Source of the DNA: Cornus controversa
Taxonomy: Eukaryota; Streptophyta; Magnoliopsida; Cornales; Cornaceae
Reading direction: 5' to 3'
DNA: 64,000 nt
Assembly: GCA_026545225.1 (NCBI GenBank)
Contig: CM048845.1
Location: 65,485,033 to 65,549,032 of the forward strand
Shown here: piece by piece, positions 8,569 to 19,303 of the stretch
Layout: each line of letters starts with the position of its first letter
Position numbering within the stretch: position 1 is the first letter of the stretch
Made by a program: the position numbers and the translations under genes
Notes under the pieces: generated by a model
What the model was told of the DNA's origin: nothing
Databases searched by the model: none
The model's input: the letters and a program-made list of their open reading frames with translations, nothing else

Positions 8569-10275
8569 CTAAGCCAACAACAGATCAATGAGGGCTACTA
8601 CAGTCTGCGTTAGAGTGAGTAAAAGGAGCACAGCAGCTGCAGATGTTGAAATACTTACCCATGGGTTGTGGAAATAGTTGTGCCTTAACTTCGCCTTGGC
8701 TCGATTCCAACATTTTCCACAATGTTTATTCACCTCTTGGCATATTTGTGAGTAATAGAAATTTGATTCTATTATTACTCCATCACCCAACTTGTTAAAC
8801 ATACGAGCCACCTCACTATCATCACCCAACATGTTCTCTATAATTCCATGGAGACGAAGTGTATTCACGTCTTTCTCCGTGTTGATAAGCAAATCCATGA
8901 AGTATTGGTAATCTGTGAAATATTTGATATCGACACTAGAAGAATGCTGCTCGTAGGCAATAATGTTACGCAAGAATGTCTCTGTTCGATCTTGCACTTT
9001 AAATTTAGGAATTTTCATGTGACCATGCTGGAAGACTATATCGAAAATGCTGACATCATCATTGTCATCAACTTTGAAGCTAATACCAGCCTCTTGAAGC
9101 TCGGTCACGCAAGACATTTGGTCACAATATTGATTACCACTTGAATTAGATTTATCATCATTGTCATCAACTTTGAAGCTAATACTAGCCTCTTGAAGCT
9201 TGGTCACGCAAGGCATTTGGTCACAATATTGATGACCACTTGAATTAGATTTATCATCATTGTCATCAACTTTGAAGCTAATACCAGACTCTTGAAGCTC
9301 GGTCACGCAAGACATTTGGTCACAATATTGATGACCACTTGAATTAGATTTAGAGGTTGTGTTTGAATCAAAATCCTTCCCATATAAGGGAAGATAAATA
9401 TTATGCACCAAGTCAAGAAAATGCTTGCTTTCACTAGCAGGTTCCGTCCTAGCAAGTTGGGCAATGATTTCGATAACTGAATCCTTACAACTGGGTAGCA
9501 TCGGAAAAATAGGAAAAATTGCCATCACCATGAGGGGTCTATATTTGAAATCTGGGTTAGAAGTCATGGCAAGCAATTTAGAGAGAATGAAGAAGGGAAG
9601 TTGGTTTTCAAGCAATATGAGGTCGCGGTAGATTTGCATTTCCATCCAAGATGATCTGAAAATAGGGTCATCCTTATCTCTTTGCTCCTTGAACAAACAT
9701 TTGTGAAGCAACTCGATAATAAAGCAAGCATCAACTAGCATCATTTCCACAAATTCCTCACTTTTAAGATGTATGCGGTCTGCGTAACAGCCACGAGCTT
9801 CATCCTCCAGTTCCTCCATGAGGAGGAGGTAAGGCTCTACACTGATGGTGTCATTATAATAATAATAATTATTATCATTATCATTATTGCGTTGAAGAAA
9901 GGAACGTAAGTAGCGCAACTTATGTTGTTCCATTGCATGTAGTTTGGGGTTTCCATGGTGGTAAGGACCAATGGATACCAGTGTGGGCGTGTACGCTTTT
10001 TTATTCACTCTCCGTAGTTCCTCATGCACTTTGAATATACAAGGTTCAGCAGGCAGAGGTGGCAAACGATGGATCTTTTCATCCATAAGTTGCACTGTTT
10101 TCTTCATGAGTGGAATCGGAACAATTTCACTTGAAACACGGGAAGAATCTGAAAGATTTTGACTTTGATCAGCTTTATCGATTACTTCAGTCACAACTGT
10201 AATAACTGATAGAAAACAGGAAATAAAATGATATTCGAAGAAACAAAGAGAGATACTTTTCAGTTTACATATCAT
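8569..10275 (-). CDS. DUF247 (UPF0481) membrane-anchored protein, gene 1
   Basis: An uninterrupted 568-codon frame encodes a plant DUF247 protein (PF03140). The domain opens with PCIFKVHEELRRVNKKAYTP and SIGPYHHG near residues 78-108, continues with VDACFIIELL (181-190) and LILLENQLPFFI (219-230), and ends with a hydrophobic C-terminal segment (about 540-566) of the family's usual membrane anchor. Residues 309-407 are three consecutive 33-residue copies of one segment that occurs once in gene 2, so it is longer than its 474-residue paralogue. Residues 129-142 are an Asn/Asp/Tyr run encoded by an ATT/ATA microsatellite. The first 27 or so residues have no match in gene 2, and a pyrimidine-rich TTACAG stands just before the shared VTEVI, so the true start may lie in an upstream exon. 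DUF247 genes determine self-incompatibility in grasses; elsewhere function is mostly unknown. Confidence 0.9.
   Translation of the reverse strand: MICKLKSISLCFFEYHFISCFLSVITVVTEVIDKADQSQNLSDSSRVSSEIVPIPLMKKTVQLMDEKIHRLPPLPAEPCIFKVHEELRRVNKKAYTPTLVSIGPYHHGNPKLHAMEQHKLRYLRSFLQRNNDNDNNYYYYNDTISVEPYLLLMEELEDEARGCYADRIHLKSEEFVEMMLVDACFIIELLHKCLFKEQRDKDDPIFRSSWMEMQIYRDLILLENQLPFFILSKLLAMTSNPDFKYRPLMVMAIFPIFPMLPSCKDSVIEIIAQLARTEPASESKHFLDLVHNIYLPLYGKDFDSNTTSKSNSSGHQYCDQMSCVTELQESGISFKVDDNDDKSNSSGHQYCDQMPCVTKLQEASISFKVDDNDDKSNSSGNQYCDQMSCVTELQEAGISFKVDDNDDVSIFDIVFQHGHMKIPKFKVQDRTETFLRNIIAYEQHSSSVDIKYFTDYQYFMDLLINTEKDVNTLRLHGIIENMLGDDSEVARMFNKLGDGVIIESNFYYSQICQEVNKHCGKCWNRAKAKLRHNYFHNPWVSISTSAAAVLLLLTLTQTVVALIDLLLA
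9055..9351 (-). repeat. Three exact-length 99-bp tandem repeats in the DUF247 gene
   Basis: Three in-frame units of 99 bp encode residues 309-341, 342-374 and 375-407, each beginning KSNSSG and ending KVDDNDD. Units differ by only a few substitutions. The single equivalent in gene 2 lies between SGGHQ and VDESDD. The small divergence points to recent duplication by unequal exchange or replication slippage. Confidence 0.95.
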
Positions 10276-10476
10276 TTTTTTTTTTTTTTCAAATTCTCAA
10301 TCATTAATTTTTTAGCAATAATCACTTTTTGTTACAAAAGTTTTAATTTTTTTTTTCCCAAAGTTGAAATATTTGAAGGGTTGTAAAATTAATTAAAATA
10401 ATAATAAAAATAGGGATGGTCTACTATTCTTAGTTCCATGGTTCGTGGAACCGATGGACTACGAGGTTTAATGTAA
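10276..10476. other. Upstream region of DUF247 gene 1
   Basis: Two poly-T tracts (plus strand, about 10274-10290 and 10349-10357) and AT-rich DNA lie just 5' of the frame. No clear TATA box or additional exon can be fixed by eye. The foldback element at 10477-10637 lies within the presumptive promoter. Confidence 0.4.
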
Positions 10477-10637
10477 AGGATAATGATACTTAGGCAGAAT
10501 TCGTAGACAGAAACATTTATATTCATTGGATGCAGGTGGTGAGTGTATGTGGTGGAGCCTACCACATGCATCTAATGGATCTAAAAATTTCTGCCTAAGA
10601 ATTCTGTCTAAAATTTTTGCCTAAGTAACATTGCCCT
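10477..10637. mobile_element. Foldback MITE, 161 bp
   Basis: The outer arms AGGATAATGATACTTAGGCA and, from the other end, AGGGCAATGTTACTTAGGCA are inverted copies. An inner pair (ATTGGATGCAGGTGGT against ATTAGATGCATGTGGT) makes the element almost fully self-complementary. AATGTAA (10470-10476) and AATATAA (10638-10644) could be a decayed 7-bp target duplication. It lies about 200 bp upstream of the DUF247 gene 1 frame. The superfamily is not clear. Confidence 0.65.
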
Positions 10638-11789
10638 AATATAAATTATCAATTTAAACTTTTGACATATATTCCCAAACACACATACTCTGTTATATGT
10701 CATCATAGTCTACTTATTATTCATAAGTTTTCAATGGCTCCACTTACACACCGTATCCTTATTCTGTGCAGATTTTTATCACCAAGTCTCTCACATAGAG
10801 TAAACGAAGGGAGCGTGATGATTGCTTTCATTTGGGTGAGGCTGCTTTGTCATGCATTCCTTGCTTCCATTCATATCATTTTAACACTTCAAAAACATAA
10901 ATAAATGTCCAAAAGGGCCAAAGCAGACTCCTAAAGAAAAGAGGTCTACCATTTGGATAACTTATCTTATATTCAAATTCTTTTTTTATAATACAAACGT
11001 TCAAAAAAGAAATAATAAATAAAAGGAAAGAAAAACAATCCCACCAAAATTTCAAAATATATGGTTAGTCCAAACTACCAAGCTTAAAAAACACATAATA
11101 AAAATTATAATACAATCTCATGAAAAAAATTATTTTTATGTCTAATTTATTCTATATATAAGTAGACAAAATCATATACTTTTCTAATTTATTTAATTTT
11201 CAAATTTATTTTTATTTGTATGTTTTGTTTTTTTTATTCTCTCATGTTATATGTGGCATGAGTATTAATTTATTCATAGTCGAGTTTATTTTTATTCAAT
11301 AATCTCATAAAAATTGTAATACAAAGCATTTTTAATAACGATAGAACATAAAATTCATTAGTAAGTCATTATTTGTGTTAAATGGTCTTAAAAAATTTAA
11401 TAAAAAAATACTAAAATTCACTTAAAAAAACATCTTTATCTAATTATGTTGTAAAACATTGCCGATCAATGCACTCTGGGCACTATGTGTGAAATCAAGA
11501 AACTTTTATGACTACAATAATCGATACTGCTATCTTACGTTGATACAAACTCGACTTCATTATACTGCGTCTGTGACTGCGAACCTTGATAATAACTTTT
11601 ATTAAAATGATTAATTATAAAATAAATTAAGAACAATACTTACATAGTCACCATCTTAATATGACAGTTGTCAATTAAAAATAAAAAATAAAACAGAATC
11701 AAGTGAATTCATTTTTTTCGGAGTTATGAAAATGATATGTATTAATTAAAGGGAGCTGATATTGGCGCTCCACCAATATTCTTAAGGGC
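10638..11789. other. AT-rich intergenic DNA
   Basis: No gene or element is recognised. Short open frames here have no domain features. Confidence 0.5.
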
Positions 11790-12475
11790 TCCAGTCTATT
11801 TTTCTTTAAAATAAAATTATAAAAGAGTCTCTATACCACACAATGTTTAATTTTTAATATCAAAATTATCCTTTTTCATTAAGGTTAGGACTCTTGACTC
11901 TAAAATAAAAATTCATTTATCTTTTCTCTCTATACATAAATGAAATATTTTAGTAATCATAGTGTTTGAGTTAGAGAAAGTTATTGAACTTGTTAAGACA
12001 AGCAATATAAAAAAATCTCAAAAATCTATGAATTATTAAATGTTTCTAATTCTCGTGATAATGGTGAATTTTTTTTCTTTAGAATATATTTTTTGACTTG
12101 ATTTTGAAAATAATGATTTGAGAAAGTATCGATGATTAGGATAAAAATGTATGTGATTAGGATAAAAAAAATATTTGAATTGAAATTAAATTTTATATCA
12201 AGGAAAGATTGTTTACTTTAAGAAGGAAACTTTTAGAAATTATATTATTATGTGATTAAATTTATTTTTAATTATTGTATAATATATTTACATATAGTGT
12301 GTATATATATACAGTGTGTAATTTCAATATGAGAGAGAAAATACTTGAGAATGAATTCAAGTGTTTGACTTTAATAAAAAAAAAGGGTGATTATGGTATT
12401 AAAAAGTGAGAATCAAGTATTTTGTAGTTTATGGACTCTTTTATAAACTTTATTTAGAAAAGAAAAATAGTGAAA
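11790..12475. mobile_element. Candidate long inverted-repeat MITE, about 690 bp
   Basis: The left arm (about 11794-11835) contains CTATTTTTCTTTAAAATAAA and TATAAAAGAGTC. The right arm (about 12430-12471) is its imperfect inverse, with GACTCTTTTATAAA and AAGAAAAATAG. The interior is AT-rich and non-coding. Exact ends and target duplication were not found. Confidence 0.45.
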
Positions 12476-12488
12476 CGCCTCAGGCTAG

Positions 12489-12998
12489 GAAGCATGGACA
12501 TGGACACGAGACATGGGTACAACACTACACAGCGATACGAGAATTTCTAAAAAAACACAACTAGGACATGGCAAGGATGCTGCTATAAAATAATAATATA
12601 ATATATTAATATATATTAATTATTTAACAAAAAAAATTACATTATAAAAATACTTTAATTCATCATCAAGCAATTAAGAACCAAACAAACTTATAAACAA
12701 ATTAGACAAATAGATTAAAATAAATTAAAGAATCAGACTTATTTAGTCATCTATATACTTTTATTTTTGATTTTTAATCATAAAGTTGCATATAATATTC
12801 TTTCGAAATATTTGAATATATATCATTGTTACGAAGTGTCTGAAACGTGTTCGAGGAGTGTCTAAGGAGTGTCCGAGAAGTGTCCATAAACAAAAATGTC
12901 AGGACACTTTTACGAAGTGTCCGAAACGTGTTCGAGGAGTATCCAAGTGTCCGACTGTCAAACACGAATACAACACCTCATTGAAGTGTTTGTGTTTA
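12489..12998. repeat. Dispersed repeat with AAGTGTCCGA-type motif array
   Basis: The left end carries GGACATGGACACGAGACATGG. From about 12830 to 12960 variants of GAAGTGTCCGAAACGTGTTCG and GAGTGTCCGAGAAGTGTCC recur. Similar GGACACG/CGTGTCC dispersed repeats are common in plant genomes. The coding potential is spurious. Confidence 0.5.
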
Positions 12999-13800
12999 AT
13001 ATACTTCAGGTTATCAGTGGAGGAGACTAATTAAATATATATATATATACACACACATACATACTATATAATTTATATTATTATTCCATGACTGACTTTA
13101 AAGAAACCAAAGGCTTGCCAGAAAATCTTTCCCTGGCTATTTTAACCTTTGAAATCACAACGAAGCCATTTTTTTGGGTATGTGATATATATCATACACC
13201 TTTAGTTCTCACGAAACTTTGAAGAAACCAAAGGCTTCATTGTCGGTTCTTGCTATTTCAACCTCTGAAATCCCAAATTCACATTGCATCACTCACCTGC
13301 GAAATCTTTCGCTGGCAAGAATCTTTCTAGATCTCAATATCACAGATTGTTCTTAATTTTTACCTCCCAACATCACTACATCATTCACCTGTGAAATCTT
13401 ATATTCACCGGCAACTCAGAATCTGAACGTATATGAAAAGGTCCGCTTCGATGAAACCAATAGCTCTGATTGATTCTCATCATTAAGGTTTTGGTGAATA
13501 TGATAGGGGATGGCGATGTTAAACCAACCCAATTTTTAGAGAGCCTCCAAGAACTCGAAGACAACAAATTTTTCCAATGGATTCAGCTTTGGTAGAGGTA
13601 GCAGTCGGAATCTTACCATTCCGGCCAAGTTGGTCTCATTCCTGTATTCGTACATCAACTGCCTACAAATTAGATCAATGACTAGTAGAAATATGGGGCT
13701 TTCCAACTTCAATTTCTTTATCTTTTATACTTTTTTTAATGGACAACTAAAGATAATGTCTCGTAATAAAATTTTGTACATATGAGTTCAACAGGGAGAC

Positions 13801-14282
13801 TTTAGGCTATGTTTGATAGAATAAAAAAGGAAAGAAAGGATAATATTACAGATGAGAGAAAAGAAAAGAAAGGAAAGGAAAAAAAAGAATAGTGTTAAAC
13901 TTTTATCGTTTTTGATTGATTAGTAAAGAATAAGAAAGGAAAAGATAGTTAACATGTTTGGGAAAAGAAATGAAAAGAAACAATTTAAAATTTTTACCAT
14001 TATACCCTTTTATATTTAAAAGAACAAATTTTAGTTTTTATCAAAATAAGAACAAAGTTAATATTAACAAAATTTCATTAAAAATTGTAGCATTTTCTTT
14101 CATTTCTTTCCATTTTTGGAAGAATAACAAAAACTATTATTCATCCTTAATTTATCCCTCCAAATCCTTCCACTTTCTTTCCTTTCCATTAAAAATTCAT
14201 ACCAAACACACAAAACCATATCCTTCCATCACCTTTGTTTCCTTTTCCTTCTATTTCTTTTCTAGCAAACAAAGCCTCTAAG
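13801..14282. mobile_element. Candidate MITE with purine/pyrimidine arms
   Basis: The left end AGGCTATGTTTGATAGA and the inverted right end AGGCTTTGTTTGCTAGA match at most positions. The left arm is purine-rich (GGAAAGAAAGG) and the right arm is its pyrimidine-rich counterpart, giving a long potential stem. I could not identify a target duplication. Confidence 0.5.
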
Positions 14283-14441
14283 CTAATATCAGAAAATATG
14301 ACTCCGCGCAATTTGGATTTACTATATATAATCTCCAATCCCGGAAAAAGAGGAAAGGAGATAAGAGTCAGAGGCTCGCCAATCAATCATGTCACTTTTG
14401 AATCAGGTACGTAGTATTTACCTAATTTACAATGATTACTA

Positions 14442-14704
14442 CTCCCTCCGTCCCATAATTTTAGTCCACTATTCCTTTTTTGGACGTCCCAAAATATATG
14501 TCCATTTTCTAAAATGGATTATATGATTCATAAACTACCATTTTCAAACTCTACTATCCTAAAAGTTGGACCCACCATATAATAATAATATTACTTTTAA
14601 ACAAGGACTAATATGTAAATTCATTCATTATCACAATAAAAAGTGGGTCCCACCATAAAAAGTTGGATTCCCCAAACATCCCAAGAATTATGGGACGGAG
14701 GGAG
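14442..14704. mobile_element. Stowaway-type MITE (Tc1/mariner), 263 bp
   Basis: Perfect terminal inverted repeats CTCCCTCCGTCCCATAATT and its complement bound the element. TA dinucleotides at 14440-14441 and 14705-14706 form the target duplication. The terminal sequence and TA duplication are the hallmarks of plant Stowaway MITEs. Confidence 0.93.
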
Positions 14705-15228
14705 TATATTTTAGTATAATGTAAAATTTAATTTAATTAGTTTAACCAATATTAAATTACTTGATCGAGATGATGATCATGTATATTATGTATCATGTAC
14801 ATAAAATTGTATATTTTTTTTGGAATATTGGATAGTTGCTAGATTGTTAAAACATCGATGAAAATATGAATGGGACTAATTTTAGATCTTAAATTCATAT
14901 TTTATTGAGTATTTTCAATATATTTAAATGGTCTACAAACTTTACAAACCCTAGTTATTTTTTCTTGACAAGAAACTCACACATCTATTTGTTCTCACAG
15001 AAAGTTCAACCCTCAACTGTCACTTTAAAAGTAGAAAATATACCACTATGTTATAATTCTTAGTTATTATAAAATCGAGTTCTTTTTATTGAAAGTTGGT
15101 TAAAACTTTAGTTGAATGCATGTAAATTTTCTTAGTTGGATACTTTCTCAATGTGTTGACACTCTTGCACACAAGCTCTGGGCAAGAAATGGTCTATAAG
15201 AGGTTTTATAAAATGAAAAAGAAATTTT

Positions 15229-15789
15229 CTTTTTGGGAGAATTACTCTGACCTCTTTTGAGATTTGTCCAATTTACTTGCGAGCTGAAACTTTTAGTGAA
15301 AGTATGATTGACCTCCCTTGAAGTTTGTTGAAATTACTCGGATTACCCCTGACGTTGATCAGGGGTTATGTTCGTTAGTGGAATACTTCCTAAATGTAAA
15401 ACTACCCTTAAGTAAAATCAAATGACTTAAATGAACTTATTAATATACCAAATGACTATTTCAATTGATTATATCTAAACAAAACTACTCTTGCTTGTAT
15501 TTTATATAACATACCCTTGCTTATAACTATATTTTTCTCACTCTATTTTTTTTTCTCTTTCTTATTTTTTTGGGAGAATTACTCTTACCTCCTCTAAGGT
15601 TTGTCCAAATTACTCGTAGTTTGAAACTTTTAGCGAATGTATGATCAACCTCCCTTGAGGTTTGTCAAAATTACTCAAAGTACCCCTGATGTTGGTCAGG
15701 GGTTAAGTCTGTTAGTGAATACCTCCTAAATGTCAAAACTACCCTTAAGTAAGATAAAATGACTTAAATTAACTTATTAATATAGCAAA
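15229..15789 (+). repeat. Two-copy tandem repeat, period about 338 bp
   Basis: A block starting TTTTTGGGAGAATTACTCT and containing ACCCCTGA-GTTG-TCAGGGGTTA and CTACCCTTAAGTAA occurs at about 15229-15470 and again at 15567-15789. A weaker relative with GACCTC-GAGGTTTG-ACAAATTAC is present near 26800-27060. The block resembles a dispersed plant repeat of unknown class. The small open frames are not genes. Confidence 0.8.
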
Positions 15790-16667
15790 TGTAATACCTC
15801 GCTCCAACACATGGTATGATATTGTCCGCTTTGGGCCTGAGCCTGCACGATTTTGCTCTTGGGTTTTACCCTAAAAGGCCTCATACCATTTGAAGAGAAC
15901 ATAATATATATAAGCACATCCCCTTTTCCACACCCAAGTGATGTGGGATTGAGCACCCTATACCCTGTCAGTGTGACAGCTCAGCCCAGTGTCTGTCTTC
16001 GCACTCGCTCACTCACACCCGCCCACAAGGGTTACTATAATCCACCCCCTAGGAGGCCCGACATCCTCGTCGGCACACTTCTGGCTGGGTTCAGGATCGG
16101 ATACCAATTGTACTATCTCGCTCCAACATATGGTATGATATTGTCCGCTTTGGGCCTGACCTCGCACGATTAATTTGCTCTTGGATTTTATCTCAAAAGG
16201 CCTCATACCATTTGAAGAGAACATACTACATATAAGCACATCCCCTTTTCCACACCCAGGCAATGTGAGATTGAGCACCCTGTACCCTGTCAGTGTGGTA
16301 GCTCAACCCAGTGTCTGTCTTCGCACCCGCTCACTCACACCCGTCCACAAGGGTTACTACAATCCATCCCTCTACGAGACCTGATGTCCTCGTCGGCACA
16401 CTTCCGACTAGGTTCAGGCTTTGATACCAACTGTAATACCCCGCTCCAACACATGGTATGATATTTTTTGCTTTGGGCCTGAGCCAGCACGATTTTGCTT
16501 TTGGATTTTACCCCAAAAGGCCTCATACCATTTGAAGAGAACATACTACATATAAACACATCCCCTTTTCCATACCCAGGCGATGTGGGATTGAGCACCT
16601 TGTACCCTATCAGTGTGGTAGCTCAGCCCAGTGTCTGTTTTTGTACCCGTCCACAAGGGTTACTACA
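15790..16667 (-). mobile_element. TRIM retrotransposon array: three LTRs, two mini internals
   Basis: Three copies of one LTR (about 15790-16039, 16109-16361, 16432-16667) are separated by internal segments of only about 70 bp. Each internal segment has a polypurine tract next to the left LTR and an initiator-Met primer-binding site next to the right LTR (minus strand TTGGTATC-AAGC, intact before 16432 and degraded before 16109). LTRs begin TGTAATACC and end TTACTACA on the plus strand. There is no coding capacity. The outer flanks (GCAAA and CCTTC) do not match, so the array probably formed by recombination after or during insertion. Confidence 0.85.
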
Positions 16668-17062
16668 CCTTCAAGACCAAAGCAACCTGTACCCTTTGAT
16701 ATCTGCAACCAAAGAAAACACATATCCAACCTTCCTCTAAGACCACCTAAAAGCCAAGAACCTATTCTGAACCTCCCATCATCCTCCCTTCCCTTCATCT
16801 CTCATTCCATCTACAAAAAAGTTTTGAAAGCCCTTGAAGATGATCGCTCTCTCAACCCTTCTCATGAAACCTTTTCAGAAATTAGAATCTTACCTGAGGG
16901 GCTTAACCAAACCATTATGGAGCTTGCTAAAGTTGACCTTATTCAGGAAGTTGTAACCCTCAAAATGCAACTAAATGATGCCTCACTTTCTTTTGATAAC
17001 CTTCAAACCACCATGAAACAAATTTTTTTCTTCTTCAGAATTTCAAACAATTGTATAACTAA
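16668..17062 (+). pseudogene. Probable 5' part of LINE ORF1
   Basis: An open stretch from about 16641 encodes a Pro/Ser-rich start followed by a helical segment with KVLKALEDDRSLNPSHETF. I do not recognise the domain. It is assigned to ORF1 because it has the same low-G, C-rich composition as 18240-19700 and because the reading frame appears to continue at 18146 once the inserted antisense LINE is set aside. It could instead be a host exon. Confidence 0.35.
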
Positions 17063-18136
17063 AGTATAGATTTACAAGGTCATATGTGATAAGGCTTTAG
17101 GGAGACCAGGCCCAAAGCAAATCAAAAGCCTAGGTTAGGTTGAAAGCAAACTAAGAAAAGTTTGAGTCCAAACTAACCAATAAGAAACATGGCCTAAATC
17201 AATTAAAACATGGGCACAACAAGCATTAAAGCTCAACCGAAGAAAAGTTTGAGTCCAAATTAACCAATAAGAAACATGACCCAAATCAATTAAAACATGA
17301 GCACAACAAGCATTAAAGCTACAAAAAACCTGATGAAGTAATGGGTTTGCCAACAGAGCAGATAGCTACTTCGAATCCAGTGACCACATGAGGAATGCAA
17401 CTGCACCTAGCTTTGTGCAGCTGAGGGAGAGGGGACAGGCAGTTGAGAGGGAGGACGGATGACAGAGGAAGGGAGATCCCAACTCAACTGAATTCTACTT
17501 GATGATGCATTGTCTTTCATCAAAAGAGGAGAGCAATCTTCCTTTGATTGAATCACTAATCTTGGAGAGAACCATGTTCTGTGATGATCGACATTTGTCG
17601 AAGTTTCGTCGATTTCTTTCTTCCCATATGTGGTAAACGGATGCAGAGAAACAGAGCTTGTTGACTGAGTTGGTGTAGCTCTTGGTTTTCCAATGACTTG
17701 ACATCCACATCACCAAGCCAGGCCAATTGAGGGGGGCAATGTGTAACCCACATTGTGTTTGAATAAATATCCAATGGGTTGCACAAACGAGTAGTCGAAG
17801 AAGAGGTGAGAGAGTGATTCAGCATTAGAGAGGCAGAGGCAATAGATATTAGGAATGTGCTTATAGGCCATGGCTTTGCTGTCAAAGGTTTTGAGTCTTT
17901 TTAGAATTGCTAACCATAGGATGAACCTATGTTTTGGGATTGAAAGTGCGTTCCAGACCAAATGACTCCAATGTACAGTTGTGAAGGGAGTGGAAATGAA
18001 AAGTACGGTGTGTTTGAGGGAGAACAGTCCAGATGGGGAGGGAGACTAAGTGAAAGAATCTATGGATAAGGAATTGGGAGAGGCAGATATGTGCAGGTTA
18101 AGAAGAGGATAGAGATGGAGTCAGAACCATCAATGC
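17063..18136 (-). mobile_element. 5'-truncated LINE fragment, antisense, nested
   Basis: The minus strand holds a LINE 3' end: a zf-RVT domain (about 17960-17720) with HLVWNALSIPKHRFILWLAI followed by the C-x-x-C / H-x-F pattern around YCLCLSNAESLSHLFF. A second frame (17716-17495) has HIWEERNRRNFDK, the usual C-terminal motif. A frameshift separates them. TATAACTAA occurs at 17054-17062 and 18137-18145, a plausible 9-bp target duplication. The tail (about 17152-17322) contains a tandemly duplicated segment of about 86 bp. No clear poly-A tract remains. Confidence 0.75.
17152..17322 (-). repeat. Two-copy tandem duplication in the LINE tail
   Basis: AGAAAAGTTTGAGTCCAAA...ACAACAAGCATTAAAGCT occurs twice with a period near 86 bp and a handful of differences. 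Confidence 0.9.
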
Positions 18137-18606
18137 TATAACTAATGCTGTTTCTCAACTAGGCCATTATCATTAGATAAGTTCTCATGGAACTAACCAT
18201 GCATTAAACTCTATGATTATTGGTGATATAAGCATTCCCCTCTCCCCTATGTCACCTACCTTAGCTCCTCCTAAAACTTCTTTTCTTTCTCATCTCCTGA
18301 ACCACAATCACCCTCACACCATTGCTGAAAGCGTCTGACCCTCACTCAATGAACCCCCACATGCCTCCCTAGAACATGAGAATTCAAACTTTCATAATTC
18401 AAATTTGAATTCAGCATCTACCCCTCATCCAGTCAACCATACTGACAATGCTGAAAGTCAGTAACCATCCCTTAAAACCAGGGCCTCTGCAGCTGTCACA
18501 ACACCCTTAACCACCTTATCACTCAACCAAACTATTATTCCATCCCAACCAACTCTGCTCAGTCCTAACCATCCTAGTTCTGAACCATCATGCTCAACCC
18601 AAACCA

Positions 18607-19303
18607 ATGACCTTTGATTACCAACCATCCTTTGCTAATGGAAATCTTCTTGTTAATCCACCACCTGAGGCATCACTTGAGGGTATTTATCAATCGACCT
18701 CGACATTGGTTGGGCATTTTTTCAACTCTAAGGTGTCTTTCAAAGCTGTTCAACAGAACGCATTCAAACTATGGAATAAAAGAGGCCTTATTGATGTCAT
18801 CGCCAACAATAAGGGGATCTTCCTTTTCAGATTCATCTCTGAAAAGTTAGCATCTTCCATCCTTATTGAGCGCCTTTGGATGATTGCTAACAAGAAAATG
18901 GGCTACTGACTGTCAACTGCAAGTTTCCCCTACTCTCAAAATTCTAATTTGGGTAAAACTCTTCAACATCCTTCTCCAATTCTTGAATTCTAAGGGGTTG
19001 AGCTACATTGCCAGTGCCATCGGCAAGCCCCTCTATGTTGATCAAATGACCCAAAGCTTAAAAAGAATTGATTATGCTCAATTATGCATTGAGATTGATC
19101 CATCATCCACTCTTCCTGACCACTTTCTCCTTAACCCTGGAACTGGATCGCCAATTCAAATCAAGGCTGAATACCCCTGGAAACCCTTTGCATACACCCA
19201 CTACAAAACTTTCAACCATACTATTGAGCATTGCCCATCTCATCTTCAATTTACAAGTAATGCTCCCATATTTACCCCCATTAAACCACTCTCCCAACAA
19301 TGA
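18607..19303 (+). pseudogene. LINE ORF1 gag-like region (DUF4283 type)
   Basis: Frames at 18607-18909 and 18884-19303 together resemble the plant LINE ORF1: a segment ending NKGIFLFRFISEK, then LKILIWVKLFNI, LSYIASAIGKPL and an AEYPWKPFAYTHYKTFNHT region that normally leads to a C-H-C zinc knuckle. A frameshift near 18900 separates them and the knuckle is eroded (a cysteine remains in EHCPSH). Downstream, 19303-19740 is low-complexity and Asp-rich. Confidence 0.7.

Noticed and set aside
15853-16740. Several 70-110 codon frames on both strands
   Set aside because: All lie in the TRIM LTRs and repeat from copy to copy; TRIMs are non-coding.
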